A stretch of 64,000 bases of DNA from Alectryocaccobium sp964389285 (GCA_964389285.1 CAYMCZ010000001.1:1-64000), one strand, 5' to 3'. Positions 1-8,455 are shown, numbered from the stretch's first letter. Translations and numbers: made by a program. The notes: generated from the sequence alone by a model not told the origin.

Positions 1-57
1 AAAATGAGAACTCTGGGGGTTTTACAGGAAAAATTGCTTAACTAAATGACATTGCCT
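1..57. mobile_element. Probable end of an insertion element interrupting comM
   Basis: The comM-like reading frame keeps strong family similarity up to the codon ending at position 58 and then becomes unrelated sequence. The usual continuation after GEITLAH in this family is a conserved Walker B segment (NGVLFLDE-like), which is missing in all three frames here. The foreign stretch read on the minus strand begins GGCAATGTCATTTAGTTAAG, which has the look of a transposon terminal repeat. No transposase is visible because the window ends. Identification as an IS end is inference; a deletion or assembly join is the alternative. Confidence 0.4.
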
Positions 58-954
58 GTGGGCGAGAGTTATCTCTCCCGGTCTAGGAATCCTGCCGCCT
101 CCGCACAAAGCCTGCGGAGAAAGTGAATAATGAGGTGCTCTGAAAGGCCTCTGCGTAATAAGGGGCTGCTCGCTGGATAGAATACCTGCCACCGAATATA
201 TACGGGAAACTTCAAGCTGCTCATCAGCAGTCATGGCAGGCATGATTGAAGGGATGCGTTTGGCCGCCATGGATTTTCCCGAACCCGGCGGCCCGCTCAT
301 AAGTATATTGTGAAATCCCGCAGCGGCTATTACCACCGCTCTTTTGACTACCGTCTGGCCTTTGATATCGGAAAAATCAGGCAGGGCTCTTTCGGGTTTT
401 TTTACGACAGAGCGTTTATATATATAACTCTTTTTTATCTCCTCGGAGCCGTTACAGAATTCTATAAGTTCTCCCAAATTTCTGACGGCTGCTATTTCAA
501 TGCCGTTCACCACTGCCGCTTCTCCTGCGTTTTGAAACGGAACAATGCAGGTTTTTATACCCGTTTTCTTGGCCATTATCACGCTCGGAAGTACGCCCGG
601 CACACCCTGTGTCTCTCCGTTTAAACGAAGTTCGCCGATAAGCATACATTCCCGAAGCGAATCCGGCGTTATAATTTCAAGAGCGGTAAGCAGTGCCGCG
701 GCAATCGGAAGATCAAACCGCGTGCCTTCTTTTTTTATGTCCGCAGGTGCGATATTGACGGTAATCCTTTTCGGCGGAATGACAATGTCCAGGTTTCGAA
801 GCGCGGTTCTGACTCTGTCCTGTGACTCTCTGACCTGGTTGGACAGAGAACCCACCATGACGAAACAAGGCATTCCCCTTCCTATATCCAGTTCAATATG
901 AACAGGCTCGCCTTCTATGCCTTTTACCGCCGACGATAATATTCTGCAAAACAT
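22..954 (-). pseudogene. comM: ComM/YifB family Mg-chelatase-like AAA+ ATPase, 3' part lost
   Basis: YifB/ComM proteins are AAA+ ATPases of about 510 residues; in competent bacteria ComM acts as a branch-migration helicase during natural transformation. The visible part carries the N-terminal ChlI/Lon-protease-like fold (PADIKKEGTRFDLPIA) and the start of the Mg-chelatase ATPase domain with a Walker A motif, GPPGSGKS. I place the start at the ATG at 952-954, because the family begins MF-(S/C)-x-(V/I)-L; a GTG at 988-990 is the alternative. From the ATG, about 299 residues match the family, followed by 11 unrelated residues and a stop. Walker B, the arginine finger and the C-terminal domain are missing, so the product should be inactive. 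Family assignment is confident; loss of function is inferred from the truncation. Confidence 0.8.
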
Positions 955-1065
955 ATTCTGTTGCGGATAATATATTTTAACAGACCTCACACTCTTTCAT
1001 GATTTTTTCATATAATCGGCACTATGTCAAGTAAGGCCGTTTTTTCATGCTTATGATTTGTTATA

Positions 1066-1094
1066 TTGACTTTTAAGTAAACATTTGATAATGT
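1066..1094 (+). promoter_or_regulatory. Candidate sigma-A promoter for guaB
   Basis: TTGACT at 1066-1071 is followed by an AT-rich segment holding GATAAT (1087-1092, 15-nt spacer) and TAATGT (1089-1094, 17-nt spacer). The site lies about 50 nt upstream of guaB. No riboswitch-like fold was recognised in the short leader. Confidence 0.45.
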
Positions 1095-1147
1095 ATTTAA
1101 AATTATAACAATCTGGCTTTTCAGTATTTTTATCGGGAGAAATGATC

Positions 1148-2602
1148 ATGGGAAGAATAATCGGAGAAGGCATTACATTTGATGACGTATTACTGATACC
1201 TCAATATTCGGAGGTAACACCTGACAAAGTGGATATTTCAACATATCTGACCAAGAATATTAAACTCAACATTCCGCTGATGAGCGCGGGTATGGACACC
1301 GTAACGGAGCATCGTATGGCTATCGCCATGTCCCGTCAGGGCGGTATCGGCATTATTCATAAAAACATGTCCATCGAAGCTCAGGCCGATGAAGTTGATA
1401 AAGTAAAACGCTCGGAAAACGGAGTTATAACAGATCCTTTTTATCTCTCGCCGGAGCATACTCTCGAAGACGCAAACATGCTTATGAGCAAATACCGCAT
1501 TTCAGGCGTTCCGATAACGGTCGGTAAAAAGCTTGTGGGTATTCTTACAAACAGAGATCTCCTTTTTGAAACGGATTTTTCAAAAAAAGTCAAAGAAAAA
1601 ATGACTTCCGAAAATCTCATAACAGCCAAAGAAGGCGTTACGATCGAAGAAGCCAAGACTATACTCGCAAAGGCCCGTGTGGAAAAACTTCCCATCGTGG
1701 ATGATGATTTTAATTTAAAAGGGCTTATCACAATCAAAGATATTGAAAAACAGATAAAATATCCCGATTCGGCCAAAGACGCGCAGGGCCGTCTGATATG
1801 CGGCGCGGCAGTCGGCGTAACAAAAGATGTCCTTGAGCGTGTCGAAGCGCTTTATAAAGCTCATGTTGACGCCGTTGTGATTGATTCCGCACACGGTCAT
1901 TCCGCAAATATCGTAGGTGCCCTCAAAGAAATAAAACAGGCTTTCCCCGATCTCAATGTTATCGCCGGAAATATCGCGACCGGAAAAGCGGCAAAATATC
2001 TCATAGAAGCCGGAGCCGATGCCATTAAAGTAGGTATAGGCCCGGGCTCCATTTGTACTACCCGTGTTGTGGCAGGTATAGGCGTCCCGCAGATTTCAGC
2101 TGTAATGAACTGTTATGAAGTGGCAAAAGATTACGGCATTCCCGTGATCGCTGACGGCGGTATCCAGCATTCCGGCGATATCACAAAAGCAATAGCCGCA
2201 GGCGCTAACGTATGTATGATGGGAAGCATCTTTGCCGGATGTGACGAAAGCCCCGGAGATTACGAGCTCTATCAGGGCCGTAAATTCAAAGTGTACCGAG
2301 GCATGGGCTCTCTTGCAGCCATGGAACAGGGAAGCAAAGACAGGTATTTCCAGAACGATTCCAAAAAACTGGTTCCGGAAGGCGTAGAAGGACGTGTTCC
2401 CTACAAAGGACTGCTCGAAGACACCGTATTCCAGCTTACCGGCGGACTTCGTTCCGGCATGGGATACTGCGGCACTCCCAGCATCAAGGATCTCATAGAA
2501 AACGGCAAATTCATCAAGATTTCGGCTGCTTCTCTCAGAGAATCACATCCCCACGATATTGCCATCACGAAAGAAGCACCTAACTACTCCGTAGCCAACT
2601 AA
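1148..2602 (+). CDS. guaB: Inosine-5'-monophosphate dehydrogenase
   Basis: Catalyses NAD-dependent oxidation of IMP to XMP, the committed step of GMP synthesis, in the cytosol. The 484-residue protein has the typical layout: an N-terminal barrel segment (GITFDDVLL), a tandem CBS (Bateman) insert at about residues 95-205, and the rest of the TIM barrel with the active-site loop GSICTTR, whose cysteine (about Cys303) attacks IMP. The flap and the C-terminal GMGYCG motif are present. Two in-frame ATGs occur at 1142 and 1148. GGGAG at 1135-1139 sits only 2 nt from the first but 8 nt from the second, so 1148 is preferred. The gene is monocistronic, with its own promoter and a terminator facing the convergent regulator. 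Family assignment is very secure. Confidence 0.97.
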   Translation: MGRIIGEGITFDDVLLIPQYSEVTPDKVDISTYLTKNIKLNIPLMSAGMDTVTEHRMAIAMSRQGGIGIIHKNMSIEAQADEVDKVKRSENGVITDPFYLSPEHTLEDANMLMSKYRISGVPITVGKKLVGILTNRDLLFETDFSKKVKEKMTSENLITAKEGVTIEEAKTILAKARVEKLPIVDDDFNLKGLITIKDIEKQIKYPDSAKDAQGRLICGAAVGVTKDVLERVEALYKAHVDAVVIDSAHGHSANIVGALKEIKQAFPDLNVIAGNIATGKAAKYLIEAGADAIKVGIGPGSICTTRVVAGIGVPQISAVMNCYEVAKDYGIPVIADGGIQHSGDITKAIAAGANVCMMGSIFAGCDESPGDYELYQGRKFKVYRGMGSLAAMEQGSKDRYFQNDSKKLVPEGVEGRVPYKGLLEDTVFQLTGGLRSGMGYCGTPSIKDLIENGKFIKISAASLRESHPHDIAITKEAPNYSVAN

Positions 2603-2625
2603 ATATAAGGCAAGATATTTATACG

Positions 2626-2678
2626 ATAAGAGGCTGTCAGAACATGCATTCTCATGAATATTCCGACAGCCTCTTTAT
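2626..2678. terminator. Shared bidirectional hairpin between guaB and the GntR-type gene
   Basis: Arms AAGAGGCTGTC (2628-2638) and GACAGCCTCTT (2665-2675) pair perfectly over 11 bp, with extra partial pairing in the loop. It lies 23 nt past the guaB stop and 7 nt before the last codon of the convergent gene. The right arm is followed by TTTAT on the plus strand and the left arm by a TTAT run on the minus strand. The AGGCTGTC/GACAGCCT arms and an internal GAATATTC-like stretch resemble the larger inverted-repeat element at 58409-58577, so it may be a transposable remnant reused as a terminator. Confidence 0.65.
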
Positions 2679-2684
2679 ACAACC

Positions 2685-3773
2685 TCACCCAACCGTGGAA
2701 CCCCGTATCACAATTTCGGGATTCAAAACCTTTTGGATGCCTGTCGCCGCATCCGGCGTCCCGTTTCTGATTTCGACAAGCAGCTCGGCCGCCATCTCTC
2801 CCATCAGCTCGTCCGGCTGCGTAATGGTCGTAAGACCGAGTTCGCCAAGCCCTGCAACGGCCGTATTCCCGTACCCGGCCACGGCTATATCCTGCGGCAC
2901 CTTATAATCCTTTGAGAAAAGGTGATACATGATATTAGTAGCCATGGCGTCATTGTAACAAATAATGCCGTCGCATTTATGCTCTGATAAAATCTTATCA
3001 AGCTCACTCTGAGGTTTTTTCAGACTGTCCTCGACATGATACCAGATAACAAGCTCAGGCCTGTATGGTAAACCGGCCTCCTGCAGCGCGTTTACATATC
3101 CTCTGTGCCGTTCGGAACCGCGGTTGTCGTCGGCCCTGAAAACTCCCGCTATGTTTTCCCTGTTGGTGGCTATCAGATGACGCGTCAGAAGATATGCCCC
3201 TTTTCCGTCATCCACATATACTCTCGGCTTCTCCGTCATCTGCTGATATATGCCCCGTATAAAAACATAGGGTATTTTATACTCGTCCAATATTTTATAT
3301 AGATTCATATGCCTGCACATGATCTGACTGCGGCTCGGTTCTATGATAAAGCCCGCAACGCCGTTTTTCAGAGCTTCTTTAATCAGTTTCTCCTCTTTTA
3401 TCTGAGAATTATTTGTGCTCTTAACGATCATATCATATCCGTTGCTTACAAGGATTTTTTCGATGCCCCGGTACAGCGGACGCTTAGTAGCTACAATCTG
3501 CTCTGCCGAAATGACACAGATCATTTTCCCGAGAGTTCTGGCGCTTTTCGTCCCCACCACAAAGGTTCCGTGTCTTCGAAACGAAACCAGCAGTTTTTCT
3601 TTTTTCAGGATGTTTATAGCTTTATTGACTTCAGATTCTTTGGCAAGGTACTGCCTCGCAAGCATACTTGACGGCAGGAGCTTCTCACCCGTGGATATAG
3701 AACCGTTTTTGATTTCTTCTCTGATGCAGTCAGCTATATATTTTGTTTTGTCACTATCCTTAAAAATTCCCAT
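2685..3773 (-). CDS. GntR-type HTH / LacI-type sensor transcriptional regulator (AraR-like)
   Basis: A DNA-binding transcription factor of 362 residues. Residues 1-75 form a GntR-family winged helix-turn-helix (YIADCIREEIKNGSI...LPSSMLARQYLAKESEVNKAI...HGTFV). The rest is a periplasmic-binding-protein-like sugar sensor of the LacI/GalR type (VDDGKGAYLLTRHLI, DGIICYNDAMA, TITQPDELMG). This chimera is the architecture of Bacillus AraR, which binds a sugar effector; the ligand here cannot be read from sequence. The ATG at 3771-3773, preceded by GGTGA with 5-nt spacing, is preferred over an in-frame GTG three codons upstream. It begins 25 nt after the stop of the U32 gene and is probably cotranscribed with it. 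No sugar utilisation genes lie nearby, so its targets are elsewhere. Confidence 0.85.
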   Translation of the reverse strand: MGIFKDSDKTKYIADCIREEIKNGSISTGEKLLPSSMLARQYLAKESEVNKAINILKKEKLLVSFRRHGTFVVGTKSARTLGKMICVISAEQIVATKRPLYRGIEKILVSNGYDMIVKSTNNSQIKEEKLIKEALKNGVAGFIIEPSRSQIMCRHMNLYKILDEYKIPYVFIRGIYQQMTEKPRVYVDDGKGAYLLTRHLIATNRENIAGVFRADDNRGSERHRGYVNALQEAGLPYRPELVIWYHVEDSLKKPQSELDKILSEHKCDGIICYNDAMATNIMYHLFSKDYKVPQDIAVAGYGNTAVAGLGELGLTTITQPDELMGEMAAELLVEIRNGTPDAATGIQKVLNPEIVIRGSTVG

Positions 3774-3798
3774 TCCGATCACCGGCCAATCTTTAAGC

Positions 3799-5040
3799 TT
3801 ATTTTACGGGCCTCCTGATTACATCCATAATTTCGGGTGAAACGCTCAGGCTTAAATGAAGACGCTGCTTTGAATGAGGCGCAGACTCCTGAGCTTCACC
3901 GCTGTCATTGAAAATACCGAGCACTTCGGCTTCGATATTTCTGCCGTCCGGCTTCATGATCTCTATGATATCTCCCGTGCTGAATTTGTTTTTCTGTTCG
4001 ATGATATAACGTCCGTTTTCGTCGGTTCCCTGAACACATCCCAGATATACGGCTTCTTTTCTGTAGGTGCTGTTGTCGTATATCTGATCGTCGGCACCGG
4101 GTTTTCCGAAATAAAACCCGGTCGTAAATTCTCTGTAAGTGCAGTAGCCTATCTGACTTTTATACCAGTCCATGTTTTCTTTATATAAGCCCGGATCCGA
4201 CATGTAATCGTCTATGGCTTTTCTGTATGTCCTTGCGACAGTGGCGACGTACAGGACATTTTTCATCCTGCCTTCTATTTTGAAGCTGTCCACTCCGGCT
4301 GATATCAGCTCCGGTATATGCTCTATCATACACAAATCTTTTGAATTAAAGATATATGTTCCTCTTTCGTTTTCCAAAACGGGAAAATATTCACCCGGCC
4401 TTGTTTCTTCTACCACATGGTATTTCCAGCGGCAGGGATGTGTGCATGCTCCGGCATTTGCATCTCTTCCCGAAAGCAGATTTGACAAAAGACATCTTCC
4501 GGAATACGAAATGCACATGGAGCCGTGGACAAATGCTTCAAGCTCCATATCTTCAGGTATATTTGCCCTTATTTCGGAGATTTCCCGAAGTGAAAGCTCT
4601 CTGGCTAAAACGACTCTTTTGGCGCCCAGTTCCGCCCAGAAATTACAAGTGCCGTAGTTGGTGCTGTTTGCCTGAGTGCTAATATGCCGGTCTATATCAG
4701 GACATTCTTCGAGAGCTATCCGGTAAACGCCCGGATCGGAAATAAGTATGGCGTCCGGTTTTATTCGCGCCAATGTTTTAAAATATTCTCTTACGCCCGC
4801 AAGGTCGCTGTTATGAGCATAGATATTTGCGGTGATATATACTCTGGCTCCGTTTTCATGGGCAAATTTTATGCCTTCGGCTATTTCGTCATCGGAAAAG
4901 TTTTTAGCCTTTGCCCTTAAGCCGAATGCTTCTCCGCCCAGATAAACTGCATCGGCTCCGTACCTGACGGCGGCCTTGAGGTTTTCAAGGCTGCCCGCCG
5001 GAATTAGAAGCTCCGGCGGCCTTTTTAAATCAAAAGACAT
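3799..5040 (-). CDS. trhP: U32 family protein, TrhP-like tRNA uridine hydroxylation factor
   Basis: U32 'peptidase' family protein of 413 residues. The N-terminal barrel segment (PELLIPAGSLENLKAAVRYGADAVYLGG) and the cysteine-containing signature CISYSGRCLLSN followed by GACTHPCRW are clear. Members next to an O-methyltransferase (B. subtilis YrrN/YrrO, E. coli YegQ) act as TrhP, needed for 5-hydroxylation of uridine 34 in tRNA from prephenate-linked metabolism; proteolytic activity is not established for this subgroup. The next upstream gene encodes the matching methyltransferase, and 13 nt separate them. B. subtilis has two adjacent U32 genes here; this genome has one of full length. Family is secure; the tRNA role follows from homology and context. 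Confidence 0.85.
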   Translation of the reverse strand: MSFDLKRPPELLIPAGSLENLKAAVRYGADAVYLGGEAFGLRAKAKNFSDDEIAEGIKFAHENGARVYITANIYAHNSDLAGVREYFKTLARIKPDAILISDPGVYRIALEECPDIDRHISTQANSTNYGTCNFWAELGAKRVVLARELSLREISEIRANIPEDMELEAFVHGSMCISYSGRCLLSNLLSGRDANAGACTHPCRWKYHVVEETRPGEYFPVLENERGTYIFNSKDLCMIEHIPELISAGVDSFKIEGRMKNVLYVATVARTYRKAIDDYMSDPGLYKENMDWYKSQIGYCTYREFTTGFYFGKPGADDQIYDNSTYRKEAVYLGCVQGTDENGRYIIEQKNKFSTGDIIEIMKPDGRNIEAEVLGIFNDSGEAQESAPHSKQRLHLSLSVSPEIMDVIRRPVK

Positions 5041-5053
5041 TTATAATTCCTCT

Positions 5054-5695
5054 TTATTTCATTACGCTTAGAGATATCCCGTCGCCCAGGGGGATAATTG
5101 AGGTTTCGAGTTCGGGGTCATGCTTTATCTCATAAAGAAACTCCCTCATTCGTTTGTATATCGTCCGTTCTCTCCTCTGAACAATATATCTGGGCTCTAT
5201 TATGTCTCCGTCCTGAAGCACATTATCGGCTATCATGACGCTTCCCGGTTTCATAAGCTTTTTGATAAGCGGCAGGAAAAAAATGTATTGTCCCTTTGCC
5301 GCATCCATAAATATCAGATCAAACGTCCCTTCGAGCTTTTTCAATTCTTCCAAAGCGTCTCCCTTAATAAGGGAAATACGGTCAGCATGCTCCGACGAAG
5401 CTATATTCGCTTCGGCTTCAGCGAAGCGTTTTTCATAGTTTTCGATTGTTATGACAGAACAGGGTTTTGGCGCATATTCCGCCATCAATAATGCGGAAAA
5501 GCCGGTGGCCGTCCCGATTTCAAGTATCTTTTCCGGTCGGCTGATCAGCAGAAATGTTTTTAAAAACGCCTGCATTTCACGCCTTACCACGGGAACGTCA
5601 TTTTTTATGGCTTTGCCGTATATTTCTTCGAGGAAAGGGGTATGTCCCGTATCCATTGAATTTATAAAAGTTAAAAATCTTTCGTCCGTTATCAT
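5054..5695 (-). CDS. trmR: SAM-dependent O-methyltransferase, TrmR-like (tRNA 5-hydroxyuridine methylation)
   Basis: Class I methyltransferase of the YrrM/caffeoyl-CoA O-methyltransferase type, 213 residues. SAM-binding motif I (ILEIGTATGFSALLMAE) and a metal-binding-type motif FMDAAKGQY are visible. B. subtilis YrrM (TrmR) methylates 5-hydroxyuridine at tRNA position 34 to 5-methoxyuridine, which broadens wobble decoding, and the adjacent U32 protein supplies the hydroxylation step. The ATG at 5693-5695 directly follows the stop of the upstream MltG-like gene (5697-5699), with the purine-rich end of that gene (GAAGAAGAG) as the likely ribosome binding site, so the two are translationally coupled. 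Alternative: a methyltransferase for another small substrate. Confidence 0.85.
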   Translation of the reverse strand: MITDERFLTFINSMDTGHTPFLEEIYGKAIKNDVPVVRREMQAFLKTFLLISRPEKILEIGTATGFSALLMAEYAPKPCSVITIENYEKRFAEAEANIASSEHADRISLIKGDALEELKKLEGTFDLIFMDAAKGQYIFFLPLIKKLMKPGSVMIADNVLQDGDIIEPRYIVQRRERTIYKRMREFLYEIKHDPELETSIIPLGDGISLSVMK

Positions 5696-5696
5696 T

Positions 5697-6092
5697 TTAC
5701 TCTTCTTCGGGCGTGCTGATGGTTTCAAGCATCATCTCAACGGTCTGGGTGGGATTGAGCTGATATGTGCCCGGGATAAATTTGTCATGATAGTCCGAGA
5801 GCCTCTCCTGTATCAGAAAAGCCGGAAGCGACTCGTCTATAAGCCCTTTTTCTATCAGGAGATTTCCCACGTCTCTTACGGACATATCCGCAGTGATGAT
5901 GATCTCTACGTCCTGAGCGTTTCTGTCGGTACTCGGCTTATAGGACGTGATCTCATATCCAAGCTGATATGCCTTTATCGCAATGACCGCGGCAAGAGCG
6001 GCGATCAGTATCACGATAACCAGGTTCATAAATGACTTAGTCATGCGTACTATTCCGCCCGATTCGTTTTTTTCTCTGCCGGAGCTGCCCAT
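5697..6092 (-). CDS. MltG/YceG-like membrane stub lacking the catalytic domain
   Basis: A 131-residue protein with one transmembrane segment (about residues 20-42, NLVIVILIAALAAVIAIKAY) and an extracytoplasmic part resembling the LysM-like N-terminal domain of endolytic murein transglycosylase MltG (MSVRDVGNLLIEKGLI...FIPGTYQLNPTQTVEMMLETI). Full MltG is about 330-370 residues and cleaves nascent glycan strands. Here the catalytic YceG domain with its glutamate is absent, and the frame closes cleanly at TPEEE rather than by a visible frameshift. The position between RNase J and trmR matches yrrL in the B. subtilis order, so it is probably an orthologous shortened form. Start ATG at 6090-6092 has GGAGG 7 nt upstream, inside the end of the RNase J gene. 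Enzymatic activity is not expected. Confidence 0.75.
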   Translation of the reverse strand: MGSSGREKNESGGIVRMTKSFMNLVIVILIAALAAVIAIKAYQLGYEITSYKPSTDRNAQDVEIIITADMSVRDVGNLLIEKGLIDESLPAFLIQERLSDYHDKFIPGTYQLNPTQTVEMMLETISTPEEE

Positions 6093-6095
6093 AAA

Positions 6096-7772
6096 TTATA
6101 CCTCCATAATAATGGGAACTATCATAGGACGTCTCTGCATGGTCTTCCATACATAGCTTCCGAGATTCTCTTTTACGAGATTTTTTATCTTTAACCAGTC
6201 GGCATTTTTGGATCTCAGACAATTTATAACCGTATCTTCGACTATTTCCCTGTACTCCTCTAAAAGCTCATCGCTTTCTTTTACATATACGAATCCCCTT
6301 GAAACAATATCCGGCCCCGCAAGCAGCCTGTAAGCTCCCTTTTCCAGTGTCATAACGGCTATTATTATCCCGTTTTCGGACAGCATCTGCCTGTCCCTGA
6401 GCACTACATTTCCCACGTCTCCGATACCGAGACCGTCGATAAGCACACGTCCGGCCTGAACTTTATCAATAACTTTGGCCGACTCTTCGTTCATTTCCAG
6501 CACGTCGCCGGATCTGAGCAGGAAAATGTTTGCGGGATCGATTCCGATGCTTTCGGCCAGTTTCTGCTGAGCCACAAGATGATGGTATTCTCCGTGTACC
6601 GGCACCACGTAATGAGGTTTGGTAAGCGCGTATATCAGCTTTATCTCTTCCTGTCTTGCATGCCCCGATACATGAGCGTCCTGGAAAATAACATCCGCGC
6701 CCTTTGCCGAAAGCTCATTGATAACCTTATAGACCGCCTTTTCGTTTCCCGGTATGGGATTTGAACTGAAAATAATGGTATCTCCCGGACGTATCCGTAC
6801 TTTTTTGTGAAGATCGGCTGCTATCCTTGAAAGCGCCGCCATGGATTCGCCCTGGCTTCCGGTGGTAACAAGCACAAGCTGGTCGTCGGTATAGTTATTT
6901 ATATTGTTAATATCTATGAGAGTGTTTTCGGGAATCTGCACATACCCAAGCTCGGTCGCGGTATTGATAAAGTTTATCATGCTGCGGCCTTCCACTACGA
7001 CCTTCCTTTTATATTTGTAAGCCGTATTTATGACCTGCTGTACCCTGTCCACATTTGAAGCAAAAGTAGAAACAATGATCCTGCTCTTGGTATGATCCGC
7101 GAAAATATTGTCAAAAGTCCCGCCGACGGTACATTCGGACATGGTAAATCCCGCGTGCGTCGCATTCGTGCTGTCGCAAAGCAGCGCCAGTACGCCTTTT
7201 TTCCCTATTTCGGCAAATCGCTGCAGATCTATCATATCACCGAAAACAGGCGTATAATCCACTTTAAAGTCTCCGGTATGAACCACCGTTCCCGCCGGAG
7301 AATATATTGCAAGCGCGGCCGCGTCCTGAATACTGTGATTTGTCTTGATAAATTCGATCCTGAAAGCTCCCAGGTTTATAATCTGACCGAATTTAACGCA
7401 TTTTCTTTTAACATTGTTTATAAGATTATGCTCTTTGAGCTTATGGTCTATAAGACCGATTGTAAGGCGGGTGGCATATATCGGAACATTCAGTTCCTTT
7501 AATACATAAGGCAGCGCTCCGATATGGTCTTCATGCCCGTGCGTTATAACAAAGCCTTTTACTTTTTTGGCGTTTTCTTTCAGATATGTGATATCCGGAA
7601 TCACCAGATCGACTCCCGGCATATCATCTTCCGGAAACGCAAGCCCGCAGTCAACTACAACTATACTGTCGTCATATTCAAACGCAGTAATATTCATCCC
7701 TATCGTCTCAAGTCCGCCGAGAGGGATTATTTTAATACTTCCTTTTTTTTCTTTTTTCAATCGTTCCTCCAT
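6096..7772 (-). CDS. rnj: Ribonuclease J
   Basis: Metallo-beta-lactamase/beta-CASP ribonuclease of 558 residues with 5'-3' exonuclease and endonuclease activity, central to mRNA decay and rRNA maturation in Firmicutes. The zinc-binding motif is seen in VITHGHEDHIGALPY, with later ligands in HTGDFK and in the VPVHGEYHH segment; the beta-CASP region and the C-terminal dimerisation region are present. Two starts are possible: ATG at 7770-7772, or TTG at 7758-7760, which overlaps the TGA of the preceding DUF1292 gene and has GGAGG 5 nt upstream. The second fits coupled translation better. It lies in the ireB-ruvX-DUF1292 operon. Only one RNase J gene is visible here, so J1/J2 subtype is not assigned. 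Confidence 0.95.
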   Translation of the reverse strand: MEERLKKEKKGSIKIIPLGGLETIGMNITAFEYDDSIVVVDCGLAFPEDDMPGVDLVIPDITYLKENAKKVKGFVITHGHEDHIGALPYVLKELNVPIYATRLTIGLIDHKLKEHNLINNVKRKCVKFGQIINLGAFRIEFIKTNHSIQDAAALAIYSPAGTVVHTGDFKVDYTPVFGDMIDLQRFAEIGKKGVLALLCDSTNATHAGFTMSECTVGGTFDNIFADHTKSRIIVSTFASNVDRVQQVINTAYKYKRKVVVEGRSMINFINTATELGYVQIPENTLIDINNINNYTDDQLVLVTTGSQGESMAALSRIAADLHKKVRIRPGDTIIFSSNPIPGNEKAVYKVINELSAKGADVIFQDAHVSGHARQEEIKLIYALTKPHYVVPVHGEYHHLVAQQKLAESIGIDPANIFLLRSGDVLEMNEESAKVIDKVQAGRVLIDGLGIGDVGNVVLRDRQMLSENGIIIAVMTLEKGAYRLLAGPDIVSRGFVYVKESDELLEEYREIVEDTVINCLRSKNADWLKIKNLVKENLGSYVWKTMQRRPMIVPIIMEV

Positions 7773-8017
7773 TCGACATCATCCATAATCTGCTTAAACA
7801 GAGCTGCCACAGAGTCAAATTCCAAGTCATCTTCAATCAAAACATAAGATGCCTCCTCATCTCCGTCCTTTGAGACATCTTTTAAGATGTATGCATTGGC
7901 TTCGTCTCCGTCAGAATCCGTAACCAGAAGATAGCTGATACCATTTATTCTTGTTTCTTCTTCAACAAAAAAATTTATTACTTCTCCCTCAGGAGTAATA
8001 AATTCTATACTGTTCAT
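7757..8017 (-). CDS. DUF1292 family protein (YrzB-like)
   Basis: An 86-residue acidic protein rich in beta-strand patterns (MNSIEFITPEGEVINFFVEEETRIN is its first part by position 1-25, followed by YLLVTD and a DUF1292-type YVLIEDD end). The family has no established function. It is conserved in Firmicutes immediately downstream of ruvX, as here, with 12 nt between them. Its stop codon overlaps the TTG candidate start of RNase J, so it may help couple translation of that gene. No catalytic residues or membrane segments are apparent. Confidence 0.85.
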   Translation of the reverse strand: MNSIEFITPEGEVINFFVEEETRINGISYLLVTDSDGDEANAYILKDVSKDGDEEASYVLIEDDLEFDSVAALFKQIMDDVEWRND

Positions 8018-8029
8018 ATAAGCCTCGTT

Positions 8030-8455
8030 TCAATCTTTGCGGTTATTCAGATAGTCCTGCAGGATAAGCATGGCGGCAATTTTGTCCGTATACTCTCCGC
8101 GCAGGTGCGCCGCAATACCCGCTTCATCCATAAGGGTTCCGGCTTCAACCGTAGTCAGCCTTTCATCCCACATAATTACATCAAGACCGGTACGTCTCTG
8201 AAGCGTCTTTTGAAACTCCAGGGTTTTCAGTGCCCGGTCCGTGCATTTATCATTCATCTGAAGGGGCAGACCAAGTACGATCAGGCCCACATCATATTCT
8301 TTAATAAGCGCTTCTATCCTGGCAAGCGTCCGCCGCAGTTTGTTTTCGGAATTCCGCCGTATTATCTCCAAAGCGCCGGCCGTGATTCCAAGCGGATCGC
8401 TGATCGCGACCCCGACAGTCTTGCTGCCGAAATCCAGGCCCATTATACGCTTCAA
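8030..8455 (-). CDS. ruvX: RuvX/YqgF family pre-16S rRNA nuclease / putative Holliday junction resolvase
   Basis: A 141-residue RNase H-fold protein. The first acidic residue lies in MGLDFGSKTVGVAISDPLG, a central strand gives IVLGLPLQMN, and WDERLTTVEA with the later D(K)IAAMLILQDYL completes the active-site pattern. YqgF is known for 5' maturation of 16S rRNA in E. coli and was earlier proposed as a Holliday junction resolvase. The start ATG at 8453-8455 overlaps the ireB stop in an ATGA arrangement, so the two are translationally coupled. Length matches the family (about 138-150). Confidence 0.93.
   Translation of the reverse strand: MKRIMGLDFGSKTVGVAISDPLGITAGALEIIRRNSENKLRRTLARIEALIKEYDVGLIVLGLPLQMNDKCTDRALKTLEFQKTLQRRTGLDVIMWDERLTTVEAGTLMDEAGIAAHLRGEYTDKIAAMLILQDYLNNRKD

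Noticed and set aside
991..1141. Purine or xanthine riboswitch ahead of guaB
   Set aside because: After the candidate promoter only about 45 nt remain before the start codon, and no conserved aptamer-like fold was recognised.
3799..5040. Collagenase/protease label for the U32 gene
   Set aside because: The pairing with a TrmR-like methyltransferase and the subgroup signature fit tRNA uridine hydroxylation; protease activity is not supported.
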